Part shown: piece after piece, positions 1 to 8,547 of the stretch
How the letters are laid out: the number at the start of each line of letters is the position of its first letter
Position numbering within the stretch: the stretch's first letter is position 1
IMG/VR virus record: IMGVR_UViG_3300046535_000750
Location: 1 to 46,309 of that record
Length of the DNA: 46,309 nt
Reading direction: 5' to 3' (one strand)
DNA from: a virus
The notes under the pieces: model-generated
Told to the model about the DNA's origin: nothing
The model's input: the letters and a program-made list of their open reading frames with translations, nothing else
The model's database searches: none
Made by a program: the position numbers and the translations under genes

Positions 1-219
1 GACCCATTCTATTTGACGCCCGAGTGGCGCGGGCCGCACGGGTGGCGGTATATGAAGAGCCTTGTGGCGGCGATTGCGCGGCTCACCCCCGGTTGCGAGC
101 TAGAGTGGGAGACGAACGACGCCTTCCAGCCCGACGAGCATGGCCGGTCTCGACTTGCCAAACTCCTAGAAAGGCTTAATTTCCGCCAAGTCGGGACTAC
201 CTTTCAAAGGCGCGCGTAA
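1..219 (+). CDS. GNAT-like acetyltransferase domain protein, 3' fragment (duplicate end)
   Basis: This is the C-terminal part of the GNAT-like protein found complete at 45587-46102. It is cut here by the window edge and has no real start of its own. It differs from the complete copy by one residue (Asn for Ser near the end) and three silent changes. It should not be counted as a second gene. The stop codon TAA is at 217-219 and shares its last base with the ATG of the next gene. Confidence 0.9.
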   Translation, partial: DPFYLTPEWRGPHGWRYMKSLVAAIARLTPGCELEWETNDAFQPDEHGRSRLAKLLERLNFRQVGTTFQRRA

Positions 220-426
220 TGGGCGGCAGTAGCGGCAATAGCAGCACAACGTCGGCGGGCGGTCCAGCTCCCATACCGCTGCTCAATGCCGAGAACCAAA
301 TCTTTACGCCGCTCGGCTATCCCAACACGGGGGGCGCGGCAAACAATGCTTTCAGTGGCGCAGGCGGTCTGACGGGGCCGGCGAACGCCGCTTATGGCTC
401 CGGTCAAAACGCGCTTCAGGCCGGCC
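1..426. repeat. Terminal overlap repeat, left copy
   Basis: Bases 1-426 match 45884-46309 without gaps and with five substitutions, at 90, 102, 179, 186 and 299. Four fall on third codon positions and are silent. The one at 179 changes Asn to Ser in the GNAT-like protein. The repeat starts inside one gene and ends inside the next, with no features of a packaging end. It is best explained as the closing overlap of a circular assembly, with the two ends drawn from slightly different members of one phage population. A physical terminal repeat is less likely because its copies are normally identical. Confidence 0.93.
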
Positions 427-965
427 AGAATACGTGGGACGTGCTGGCGCCGTTCGCCAGTCCAGCGCTTCAGGCGGGCTTCGACCCGCAACAGGCGCTC
501 TATCAGCGCACGCTGCAACAGGTACAGGACCAGACCAACGCGCAGAACGCCATGTCGGGAGTGGCGAGCACACCCTACGGCGCGTCGCTGGCTAACCAAG
601 CCAATTCAAATTTCAATATCGACTGGCAGAACCAACAGCTTCAGCGCCAGCAGATGGGCGCGCAGACAGCGGAAGGCTTGCTTGGCGCGGGGACGAACGC
701 GCTGAACGCCGGGACGAGTGCGAACCAAGCGGGGCTCCAGCTTGGCAGCGGCATCACGCAGCAGCAAATCGCTGACTTCTTGGCTTACCTTGGGCAGAAC
801 ACCGCGAACTCTTCGGCGTTCACAGGCGCGGTGAACAACACGTATGCCGGCGCGCTTGGCGGCGCGGGGCTCAACAATCAGGCGGCGCAGCAGAGCAACG
901 CCAGTTCACTCGCTGGCCTTAGCGGACTCGGCTCACTGTTCGGTTCGGCCTTGAAGTTTTTCTGA
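219..965 (+). CDS. Podovirus-type tail / internal virion protein
   Basis: This is a 248-aa protein rich in Ala, Gly, Gln and Asn. It has a central block (about residues 85-140) of the type FDPQQALYQRTLQQVQDQT followed by a TPYG motif and an NSNFNIDWQNQQLQRQ stretch. I know this pattern from conserved proteins next to the internal virion proteins of many podoviruses. It is predicted to be helical, with a small hydrophobic C-terminus (residues about 228-248). The ATG overlaps the previous stop by one base (TAATG), so it is probably translationally coupled. The role is inferred from position and composition: an inner tail or ejected virion component. Confidence 0.7.
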   Translation: MGGSSGNSSTTSAGGPAPIPLLNAENQIFTPLGYPNTGGAANNAFSGAGGLTGPANAAYGSGQNALQAGQNTWDVLAPFASPALQAGFDPQQALYQRTLQQVQDQTNAQNAMSGVASTPYGASLANQANSNFNIDWQNQQLQRQQMGAQTAEGLLGAGTNALNAGTSANQAGLQLGSGITQQQIADFLAYLGQNTANSSAFTGAVNNTYAGALGGAGLNNQAAQQSNASSLAGLSGLGSLFGSALKFF

Positions 966-966
966 C

Positions 967-2106
967 ATGGCGAGCTTCCTCAATTCGCTAGGAGCTTTCG
1001 GCGCCGGGGCCGCGCCGGGGATCGCCGACTTCGCGCAGCAAATGAACAACAATGCGCTTGGCGACGCGCTCGCAAGCCTCTATGGCGGTGGTCAGGCGGC
1101 GCCGCAGCAGAGCGCCGGCCCGATGGGCAGCATCAGCACGCTCCTGCAGGGGCTCGGTGGCGGCATGAACGCGCCCTCTCCGCAACTGCCGGCCATGCAG
1201 CAGACGAGCATACCGCAGGGGCCACGCGCTCCCATGCCGGCGAACGCGCCGCTTACGGCGAACGTCGGCGGCGGGACCCCGGCGCAGCAACAGGCGCAGG
1301 CGCAACAGCCCGCGCCGGCCATGCAGCCGCAGCAGCAACCACAGACGCCGCCGCCGCCGCCGCCGCCGCCGCCTCAAGCGCCACGCCCACAGCCTCAACA
1401 ACAGCAGGCGCCCCAGAGTACCGGGCCGCTCGATATCCCCACCTTGGTGAAGTCGCTGACCGCGCATGGGATCACGGGTCATAAGCTCGTGGATGCGCTG
1501 CACACGGCTGTGCCGCTGCTCAATGCGCAGGGGCTCCAGCAGTACCGTGATCTTGGGCTTCAGCTACGCGCGCAAGAGCAAGCCAACCGCCAAGCGGAAC
1601 GCCAGTTCCAAGATAACCCCGACGCTCCAGGCTCGCGCGCTAACGCACGCGTGAATAATCAGCAGATTGCGAGGGATCGGTTGCATCAGCGCGCGGATCA
1701 GTTCAAGGCGCAACAAGACGCGGCGCTCGACAAGTTGAGAAACGCCAAGACCGACAAGGAAGCTAAAATAGCCAAGGACGATCTGGAAAGGATCGCAGTC
1801 GATCTTAGAACGCAGCTTCAGGCGGAGCTGAACATTATCAATAGCCCCGGCACTTCGCCAGCGGATCAGAAAGCCGCCTCCGAGGAAGTGGCTAGGATTC
1901 GCCAGCAGCTTGACGACGCGACCAGCGAAGCGATCAAGGCGCGGCGAAGCGGCGGCGCGAGCGGTGATCAGGTCGGCGGCATACCGGGGGCTGAGAAGTC
2001 CGCGCCGCCAGATGTCGCCTATGGGCCTGACGGCAAGAAGGTGAAGTACAAGGGCACTGGCGACCGATCCGACCCGGCCAATTGGGCGCCGGATAATGGC
2101 GGATGA
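967..2106 (+). CDS. Low-complexity internal virion protein (poly-Pro/Gln linker)
   Basis: This is a 379-aa protein in three parts. A short N-terminal region (1-60) contains Gly/Ala helices. A long Pro/Gln/Ala linker (about 70-150) is encoded in part by a GCC trinucleotide run at 1348-1374 giving nine prolines. A charged helical region follows (about 155-330) with several RxxA/QQ heptad-like stretches. It lies between two virion proteins and overlaps the next gene by 11 bases. I do not recognise a named family. A structural, probably ejected, protein is the best inference from context. Confidence 0.65.
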   Translation: MASFLNSLGAFGAGAAPGIADFAQQMNNNALGDALASLYGGGQAAPQQSAGPMGSISTLLQGLGGGMNAPSPQLPAMQQTSIPQGPRAPMPANAPLTANVGGGTPAQQQAQAQQPAPAMQPQQQPQTPPPPPPPPPQAPRPQPQQQQAPQSTGPLDIPTLVKSLTAHGITGHKLVDALHTAVPLLNAQGLQQYRDLGLQLRAQEQANRQAERQFQDNPDAPGSRANARVNNQQIARDRLHQRADQFKAQQDAALDKLRNAKTDKEAKIAKDDLERIAVDLRTQLQAELNIINSPGTSPADQKAASEEVARIRQQLDDATSEAIKARRSGGASGDQVGGIPGAEKSAPPDVAYGPDGKKVKYKGTGDRSDPANWAPDNGG

Positions 2107-5100
2107 TCTGCCCGCGGGCTTCAGCGCCTCGCCACCAGTAGCTGACACACCGAAGCCGAAGCTTAAAGGGCTCGATGCGATCCACTCGTGGTTCAAGGAG
2201 AAGGGTAACTTCCTCAACCCGCACGCGGCGGATGCTCTCGCGTCTGTATCGTCTGCTGAGACGGGCGGCGATCCGTATGCGGCGAACAAGGCGGGCAGCG
2301 GCGCGATAGGGGGCTTCCAATGGCTCGGGCCGCGGAAGAGAGCGTTCCTTGCAGGAGCGGACACGCGTCCCGAAGCGCAAGCCGAGTTCGCCATGAAGGA
2401 GCTGTCGTCGGGGCGCTATCCGCGATCGTGGGCTGCGCTGAACGATCGGAACGCTTCGGTAGACTCGATTCGCGCCACACTGATTGATGAGTTCGAGGCG
2501 CCGGGGGGGAGCGCCGCACGTGGCTATGGTCCTGCTGCCGGCGACATGCAGCGAGCCCGCGCATACAAGCCGCCGAAGGCAGGCGACGTGCAGGTGACTG
2601 ACCTACCACCACCCGACAAGGCTAAGGGCGGATTGCCCCCCGGCTTTAGCGCTCAGGCGCAACTGCCGGCAGGGTTCAGCGCGCTGCCTCCAGGACGGCA
2701 GGACCCTTCGATCGCCGCTCATACGCCGCAGGCTGAGACGTGGAAGGATACGGTTAAACGGTACGGCGATCAGGTGATCCAGAAGCTGAAGGACCCTGAG
2801 CTGCTGGCCAAAGGGCTCGGCAAGGTGGGCGAATACGGTGGGCGCGCGGTGGACGCGATGCTCACACCGACAGGGCCGCTCGATCCGCTGAACGCGATAC
2901 CGAACCGCGAGAAGCTGATCGCGGACGTAAAGGCTTACCTCTTCGAGGGTGGCAATCTCGCCGGTCCCGAGGGAACGCCGGGCCTTAAACGGCCAGCGAA
3001 GCCCGCTGAAGCCCCGAAAGCAGTGGAGGCGGCTAAGCCAGCAGCAGAGCCGCTGAAGGCTACGGGGACTGATCCCTTGGGGCAGAGCGTGACGCGCACG
3101 GGAGCGCCACCCGTCGAGCTAGCGCCTTCTGAGTTACGCCCCGCAGCTGCCGGCGCCGCGACCACGCCGCTGCACGAGATTGCCGCGCAGAACATTAGAG
3201 ACTTCGAGGCCGCCAACGCCGAACCGGGCTTCCGGCAGAAACTCAAGAACACAGCCGACTACGCCAAGACGTTCTTTGAAAGAGCCGATACCGCCAAGGC
3301 GATCATTCAGCGCAACCAAGGCAACATGAACCGGATGGGGGCGCAGGCCAAGGAGGCTATGGTTCCGTTTCAGAAGTTCGTTCGCGGGCTCAACCCGCAA
3401 GAGCAAATGGATATGATCGAATGGTTGGAGACGCCGGGACAGAAGCGCGCCAAAGGGCTGGAGCTAAATGACGAAGCGCAGGGGTTCGCCGATACGTTCA
3501 AGACATGGATGCAAAAATACGCCGATAAAATCAAGGCGCTTCCCGACAAGGATCAGCTGGCGTTCCGCCAAGACTTCGTGACGCATCTTTACCGCGATCC
3601 CAAAGACAGCATGGCGGCGATCAATGAGTACGGCGCGAAGAAGGGCTCTGGCTACTTCACCAAGGGGCGCATTTTCGACACCTACGCCGACGCCATACGC
3701 TCGGGTAAAGCGCTGCTCACCACTGACCCGATGGAGATATTCTCCCGCTATATAGAGAACGCGTCGCGCAAGATCGCTTCGTGGGAGACGCTGAGCGACG
3801 CTAAGGATAACGGCCTCGCAGTCTACCGCAAGCATGAGAACGCGCCGGCTGGCTGGGAGCCGCTCAAGGGCGAAACGGATGGTTTCGGGCATCAGCTCTA
3901 CGCGCCTCCAGGCTTCTCGAACGTCTATAATAATTGGCAGTCGCGCGCCGCGCAGGTGATGATCCCCGGCACACAGGTTGATATCTTTGATGCTGCGCAG
4001 CGAGCGGCTACGACAGCCACCGGGATTAAGCTTTCACTGAGTGCGTTCCATCCGGCGCTTGTCGCTATGGAGTCGATCGTCTCCGGTGTGGCCGATGGCA
4101 TAACAGCGGCTAAGAACGGCCATCCGATATCGGGCATCGCTAAGATAGCCAGCGCGCCCGCTAAGCCGTTCACGGGCTTCTATAAAGGCCGGCAGGCGCA
4201 GAAAGCTTTCCTAGACGACAGCTATGGCGATCCGGTGATGCAGCAAGTTATTCAGGGGCTCACCGACGCCAACTATGATTTCATGCACGATAAAGGACTA
4301 GCTGACGAATACCGCGAATCGAAGCTCCCCGGCTTCATTAAGGGCTGGCAAAGGGGCGTTCCGGTAACGGCTGGTGGGCCGATCAAGATGGGCATACGCG
4401 CCTTCAACACAATCATGGAGCCGACGTTTCAGTACTACGTCCCCTTCCTCAAGAACCAAGCTGCAATGGCGCGGATGCGAACGTGGCTAGAGGCGCATCC
4501 CAACGCGACGCGTGAAGAGTTCGCTGATTACGGGCGCGTAGTGGAGAGCCAGCAGTCAGACCGCATGGGCGAGATGAACAACGATACTAACTTCCTGCCC
4601 GCGACTGCGAAGAAGATGGCGCGCGCAGCGATGCTCTCCTACTCGTTCACGCTCGGCCAAGCCAAGAACGCGCTTGGCGCGGCATGGGACGCCTCGCGTA
4701 TCCCCGATCGGACCTATCGCGCGATTAAGGGGACCAAGCCGTCCACCGAAGAGATATGGACCGATCGGCTAAGCTACGCTGTGGCGGCGCCGCTCACGAT
4801 CGCGTTCGTCAGCAGTGTCTATCAATATTTCCTCGGTGCGGGTGAGTTGCCGAAAGACGCTTCGGACTTGCTCAACCCCCGGACGGGCGGCACGGACCCG
4901 GCAACGGGCAAACCAGAGCGCGCCACACTGCCTAGCTTTACTAACGCCTATCGCAACATTTGGGAGGGCAACGCCCGAGGCGAAGCGTTCAACAAACTCA
5001 ACCCGCTGTGGCAAACCGTGTGGGAGGCTACAACAAATAAGGACTTCGCCGGTCAAGACATTCGCGATTTGAACTCTCCCGGCGCTACGCAGCTCAAGCA

Positions 5101-5437
5101 GCTTGGTGAGTTCGCGGGGCAGCAAGCTTATGAGCCGGTGGGTATTCAGAATACCTATGCTGCGAAGGCCGGATCGAAGATCGGAACTGTTGAACGCATG
5201 TTCGGCGTGCGTGCAGCGGGCCGGCGCGACACGGACCCTGAAGGGTTTCAAAAGATGATGTCCTATGAGAACGCGAAAGACTGGTTTGCTTCGGCCAAGA
5301 TGAAGCTTAACCAGCAGCGCTATCAGCAAGGGCTCGGCCCGCTTCGCATCCCTTACAAAACCCAGCAAAGAATTATACAGTACCACATGAAGCATCCGGA
5401 AACGGATATCCTGCAAGGCTATGGCGGCACGCAATGA
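2096..5437 (+). CDS. Large internal virion protein with N-terminal lysozyme-like domain
   Basis: This 1113-aa protein is the largest in the window. Residues about 28-145 look like a phage-tail-lysozyme/transglycosylase domain. Glu55 sits in a SSAETGGDPYAAN context and is followed by GAIGGFQWLGPRK, the pattern in which this fold holds its catalytic acid and substrate groove. Short LPAGFSA-type repeats (about residues 5-11, 180-186 and 191-197) act as linkers. The rest is long, mostly helical and apparently free of cysteine, as expected for a protein that unfolds and is ejected. By analogy with podovirus internal core proteins it would open the cell wall during DNA entry. It overlaps both neighbours (11 bp upstream, ATGA downstream). 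Confidence 0.8.
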   Translation: MADDLPAGFSASPPVADTPKPKLKGLDAIHSWFKEKGNFLNPHAADALASVSSAETGGDPYAANKAGSGAIGGFQWLGPRKRAFLAGADTRPEAQAEFAMKELSSGRYPRSWAALNDRNASVDSIRATLIDEFEAPGGSAARGYGPAAGDMQRARAYKPPKAGDVQVTDLPPPDKAKGGLPPGFSAQAQLPAGFSALPPGRQDPSIAAHTPQAETWKDTVKRYGDQVIQKLKDPELLAKGLGKVGEYGGRAVDAMLTPTGPLDPLNAIPNREKLIADVKAYLFEGGNLAGPEGTPGLKRPAKPAEAPKAVEAAKPAAEPLKATGTDPLGQSVTRTGAPPVELAPSELRPAAAGAATTPLHEIAAQNIRDFEAANAEPGFRQKLKNTADYAKTFFERADTAKAIIQRNQGNMNRMGAQAKEAMVPFQKFVRGLNPQEQMDMIEWLETPGQKRAKGLELNDEAQGFADTFKTWMQKYADKIKALPDKDQLAFRQDFVTHLYRDPKDSMAAINEYGAKKGSGYFTKGRIFDTYADAIRSGKALLTTDPMEIFSRYIENASRKIASWETLSDAKDNGLAVYRKHENAPAGWEPLKGETDGFGHQLYAPPGFSNVYNNWQSRAAQVMIPGTQVDIFDAAQRAATTATGIKLSLSAFHPALVAMESIVSGVADGITAAKNGHPISGIAKIASAPAKPFTGFYKGRQAQKAFLDDSYGDPVMQQVIQGLTDANYDFMHDKGLADEYRESKLPGFIKGWQRGVPVTAGGPIKMGIRAFNTIMEPTFQYYVPFLKNQAAMARMRTWLEAHPNATREEFADYGRVVESQQSDRMGEMNNDTNFLPATAKKMARAAMLSYSFTLGQAKNALGAAWDASRIPDRTYRAIKGTKPSTEEIWTDRLSYAVAAPLTIAFVSSVYQYFLGAGELPKDASDLLNPRTGGTDPATGKPERATLPSFTNAYRNIWEGNARGEAFNKLNPLWQTVWEATTNKDFAGQDIRDLNSPGATQLKQLGEFAGQQAYEPVGIQNTYAAKAGSKIGTVERMFGVRAAGRRDTDPEGFQKMMSYENAKDWFASAKMKLNQQRYQQGLGPLRIPYKTQQRIIQYHMKHPETDILQGYGGTQ

Positions 5438-6570
5438 GCGGGTCAGGCGACGGCGGCGGTGCATCGGGCGGTGACGCAGCGGCTGCTGCGGCTGCGGCTG
5501 CGGCAGGCTACGGCGGTCCGGGAGCGGCTGCGGCTGCGATGGGCTTCGGTACAACTGCGTCACCCGCAAGCACAGGATGGGGCGGACCAAGCACGTCTCC
5601 AGGACAGGCGACTGCCGCTGGCTATGGGTTCGGCAGCGGCATAGGCGGGCCGGGTTCGGCGGGCATGGCGTCAGGCTTCGGCGCGAGCACCACAGGCATG
5701 GGAAGCTTTGGCGGCGGCATGGGAGGCGCTGCGACGGGCTTCGGCGGCAGTAGCGCCACGGGCTCGAGTGTTGGCTACGGCGGCGGCTCATCAAACGCAG
5801 GTACGGGCAACGCGGGCTATGGTGGCGGCGTCGGCGGACAGGGCGGCGTGGGTGTCGGCGGAGTGACCGGCTTCGGCATGGGCGGCGCGGGCTTCGGTGG
5901 CGGCGCTGCGACAGGCGGGGGCGGCGGAACGGCGGCGGGCGGGTCCTCGCCGGGAGTCATGGGCGGTACTGGCGGGCTGGGGTCGGGGCTCAGCACATTT
6001 CAAGGACCAGCGTTTCAAGCGTTGCTGAGAGCGCTTCTCGGGCAGCAACAGGCGGGGCAACAAGGACCGCCCGGCTTTCACAATCTCGGTGTGCCGCCCG
6101 GTGTGCTTAGCGGCGTGCAAACGGCTACAACTCCCGTAACGGTGTCCGCGCTTGGCCCGCCGTCTAAAGGCGGTCAGGGGTCGCCCGCACCTGGATACAG
6201 CCCAGCGGTCGTTGCTCAGCTCAACCAGCAGGTTACGAAGCTCTATGGGAATACGCCCGTAGCCAAGGCCGTGCAGCAAGCGATCGCGCAAGCCTTAAGC
6301 ATCGGGCCAGGAGGTATAGGTTCGGACGCAGTTTCGGGCGGGGCAACGGCGCAAGCGCCCGCGACGCCCGCGCAACTCGCGCAAAACCCCGCTGTGCAGA
6401 ACTATGAGAATCAAGTGGCGATGCGTGGCTCGCCGGCTCCTGGCTATAGCGCCGCGCCTGTCGGCGTCGCCCCCGTTGCGCCCGCGACGCCCGCACAACT
6501 CGCGGCGAACCCGGCAGTGCAGAACTATGAGAACCAGGTTGCGATGGCGCGTGGGCGCCGGCCCGCATGA
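5434..6570 (+). CDS. Gly/Ala-rich virion-associated protein with C-terminal repeats
   Basis: This is a 378-aa protein. The first 190 residues are almost entirely Gly, Ala, Ser and Thr, with recurring GFG, GYGG and GGMG units. The C-terminal half has Gln/Pro-rich helices and an imperfect duplicated unit, ATPAQLAxNPAVQNYENQVAM, occurring twice. The ATGA overlap with the large internal virion protein suggests a coupled virion component. I know of no defined family, and the composition hinders homology searching. It could be an unstructured linker, a chaperone for ejection proteins or an ejected protein itself. Confidence 0.6.
   Translation: MSGSGDGGGASGGDAAAAAAAAAAGYGGPGAAAAAMGFGTTASPASTGWGGPSTSPGQATAAGYGFGSGIGGPGSAGMASGFGASTTGMGSFGGGMGGAATGFGGSSATGSSVGYGGGSSNAGTGNAGYGGGVGGQGGVGVGGVTGFGMGGAGFGGGAATGGGGGTAAGGSSPGVMGGTGGLGSGLSTFQGPAFQALLRALLGQQQAGQQGPPGFHNLGVPPGVLSGVQTATTPVTVSALGPPSKGGQGSPAPGYSPAVVAQLNQQVTKLYGNTPVAKAVQQAIAQALSIGPGGIGSDAVSGGATAQAPATPAQLAQNPAVQNYENQVAMRGSPAPGYSAAPVGVAPVAPATPAQLAANPAVQNYENQVAMARGRRPA
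6356..6546 (+). repeat. In-gene duplicated 68-bp unit
   Basis: Two near-identical stretches, about 6356-6423 and 6479-6546, both encode the ATPAQLAxNPAVQNYENQVAM unit. They are separated by a linker encoding GSPAPGYS-type sequence, a motif that also appears near 6181. Differences are mostly silent, so the protein repeat appears to be under selection. Confidence 0.75.
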
Positions 6571-7895
6571 GATTGCTGATCGTTGACCCCGCGGGTATGG
6601 CGCTCGACTTCTCGTACCGTGCGAAGCAGGCCGGCCATCACGTCAAACACTTCATCCGCCCAGACCTTAAGACCGAGCATATCGGCAAGGGATTTGTCGA
6701 CGTCGTGCGCGAGTTTCAGCCGTTCATGGAGTGGGCAGACTTGGTGTTCTGCTCCGACAACATAAAATACCTTCGAGACCTCGACGCGTACCGAGAGCGT
6801 GGCGTACCGATCATCGGCCCTTCGCAAGAGACAGCGCGCTGGGAGCAGGACCGGACTTGCGGCATAGAGATTCTAAAGAAGTGCGGCATCGATTGTCCGC
6901 CATACGAAGAGTTCAATAATTACGATAAAGCCATCGCTTACGTCAAAAAACGGAATACCCGGCTCGTCAGCAAGCCGAGCGGGGATGACGACAAGTCACT
7001 CTCCTACGTCGCCAAGACGCCCGCCGACATGGTCTATATGCTGGAGCGCTGGAAGAGAAATAATAAGCTCAAAGGCGAGTTCATCCTGCAAGACTTTATT
7101 GAAGGCGTTGAGATGGGCGTGGGCGGGTGGTTCGGCCCGCACGGGTTCAATGCAGGGTGGGAGGAAAACTTCGAGTTCAAGAAGCTCATGGATGGAGACA
7201 TGGGAGTAGCGACTGGCGAGCAGGGCACGGTCATGCGCTACGTTCGGCGCTCCAAACTCGCCAGGAAGGTGCTCGAACCCCTGACCGATCTGCTCGCTGC
7301 GGCGAACTATGTCGGCGATATCGACGTGAATTGCATCATAGACGATAAGGGTACGCCTTGGCCTTTAGAGTTTACAATGAGACCCGGCTGGCCTACCTTC
7401 AACATCGAACAAGAACTTCGCCAAGGTGATCCAGTCGAATGGTTAGCGATGCTGGCGGAAGGCCAGGACGCCCGCAATATCTTAATGGATACGATAGCGA
7501 TCGGCGTCGTTCTCTCCATTCCCGACTATCCGTACTCCCAACTAACGAGGAAGGAAGTGCTGGGAGTGCCGATCTATGGCCTGACCCCGCAGCTTCAGAA
7601 GCACGTCCATTTCTGCGAGGTGATGCAGGGCAAAGCGCCAGTGGACCGCGACGGCGCCGTAGTCGAAGAGCCGATCCCGGTGACGGCGGGCGACTACGTG
7701 CTGGTGGTGAGCGCGACGGGGCCGACGGTCTACGACGCGAAGCAGACCGCATACCGACGTCTGAAGCGTTTGATGTTGCCCAACTCCCCGATGTACCGGA
7801 CGGACATTGGCGACAGGCTCTCGAAACAGCTACCGAAAATTCAATCGCACGGTTTCGCGATGGGGATGGAGTTTTCGACGGACCCAGCGCCCTAG
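6567..7895 (+). CDS. ATP-grasp enzyme, PurD (phosphoribosylamine-glycine ligase)-like
   Basis: This is a 442-aa protein with an N-terminal Rossmann-like start (MRLLIVDPAGMALDFSYRA). A central ATP-grasp core follows: KPSGDDDKSLSY, then ILQDFIEGVEMGVGGWF, then DIDVNCIIDDKGTPWPLEF with TMRPGWPTF. The order and spacing match the PurD/carboxylate-amine ligase superfamily. In classical enzymes the last motif is E-x-N with N as a metal ligand. Here it reads E-F-T, so activity or substrate may differ. It would join a carboxylate to an amine with ATP in the cytoplasm. The gene sits at the end of the virion operon with an ATGA overlap, away from any nucleotide-metabolism genes, so substrate and role are unclear. 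Confidence 0.75.
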   Translation: MRLLIVDPAGMALDFSYRAKQAGHHVKHFIRPDLKTEHIGKGFVDVVREFQPFMEWADLVFCSDNIKYLRDLDAYRERGVPIIGPSQETARWEQDRTCGIEILKKCGIDCPPYEEFNNYDKAIAYVKKRNTRLVSKPSGDDDKSLSYVAKTPADMVYMLERWKRNNKLKGEFILQDFIEGVEMGVGGWFGPHGFNAGWEENFEFKKLMDGDMGVATGEQGTVMRYVRRSKLARKVLEPLTDLLAAANYVGDIDVNCIIDDKGTPWPLEFTMRPGWPTFNIEQELRQGDPVEWLAMLAEGQDARNILMDTIAIGVVLSIPDYPYSQLTRKEVLGVPIYGLTPQLQKHVHFCEVMQGKAPVDRDGAVVEEPIPVTAGDYVLVVSATGPTVYDAKQTAYRRLKRLMLPNSPMYRTDIGDRLSKQLPKIQSHGFAMGMEFSTDPAP

Positions 7896-7936
7896 AGGCT
7901 CTGACCGACGAAGCGCTCGTCGTCACCTACGAGCAC

Positions 7937-8146
7937 ATGAAGCGAACCGGCCCGCTCGATGAGGATCAAGCGCGCACCGAGCGAATTCGACAAAACGCCG
8001 CGAAGATGGCGCTAAACGCTCAGCTGCGTGTTAACGAGCATCGGCTGAAAAAGTCGCACGACGACTCGAAGCTGGCTGTGATCATGGCGAAGATGTGGGA
8101 GGTTCGTAAGCAGCTGGAGCTAGAGGGGCACGTTCTACCCGAGTGA
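7937..8146 (+). CDS. Small charged helical protein; start uncertain
   Basis: The reading frame ending at 8146 encodes a very charged helix-rich protein. From the only nearby ATG (7937) it is 69 aa. The frame stays protein-like for another dozen codons upstream (ALEALTDEALVVTYEH), reaching back to the end of the ATP-grasp gene. No ATG, GTG or TTG is available there, only a CTG at 7901. I see no convincing ribosome binding site for either start. Translation may reinitiate after the ATP-grasp stop, or a frameshift may join the two. Function unknown. Confidence 0.5.
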   Translation: MKRTGPLDEDQARTERIRQNAAKMALNAQLRVNEHRLKKSHDDSKLAVIMAKMWEVRKQLELEGHVLPE

Positions 8147-8196
8147 TCAATTTTGTGTGACGCAGCGCACATTAAAACACTGAGAGGTGTGTTAAC

Positions 8197-8547
8197 ATGC
8201 GCGATACAACCTCGAAGCGGTTGCATTGGCTCCCCCATTATGTGGAGAGGACATTGCACTACGGTCCAAATTACAGGTATGCTCGTCATCTCAGCGGCTT
8301 GAGACGGGTTATGGATACCGTGGAAGCTACAGGCGATGCGATCAAAGCCTCTGCCGTTCTAACCGCAGTGCTAGTTGTCATGCTCGCGCTCACCACTGGC
8401 ATGGTCGGGTGGCTGTTCCTTAATACGGTCACGCATGGTGAAGTGATTCAGCGCTTGGAAAGTCAACAGGACTGGCAGAACGCCCGCTTGGCTCGGCTCG
8501 AAAAGCGACTGGATGATCTTATCGCGGTGGAGCAGCAACGTCGCTGA
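8197..8547 (+). CDS. Small membrane protein, one TM helix plus coiled coil
   Basis: This is a 116-aa protein. A basic, aromatic N-terminal segment (1-40) precedes a strong hydrophobic helix (about 50-78, KASAVLTAVLVVMLALTT onward). A charged coiled-coil tail follows (about 82-116). A GAGAGG-type ribosome binding site lies upstream of the ATG. It is the last gene of the rightward arm, and its final 29 bases overlap the 3' end of the convergent primase gene. It may act in the membrane late in infection (lysis or superinfection control), but nothing in the sequence fixes a role. Confidence 0.65.
   Translation: MRDTTSKRLHWLPHYVERTLHYGPNYRYARHLSGLRRVMDTVEATGDAIKASAVLTAVLVVMLALTTGMVGWLFLNTVTHGEVIQRLESQQDWQNARLARLEKRLDDLIAVEQQRR

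Noticed and set aside
1-426. Physical direct terminal repeats of a linear genome
   Set aside because: The copies differ at five sites and lie inside two genes; overlap of a circular assembly is simpler.
1564-2394. 276-aa minus-strand frame
   Set aside because: Opposite two supported virion genes, with no start signals or family motif.
4769-5794. 341-aa minus-strand frame opposite the internal virion and Gly-rich genes
   Set aside because: Arg/Pro/Ser-rich composition typical of antisense shadows in GC-rich DNA; the plus-strand genes are well supported.
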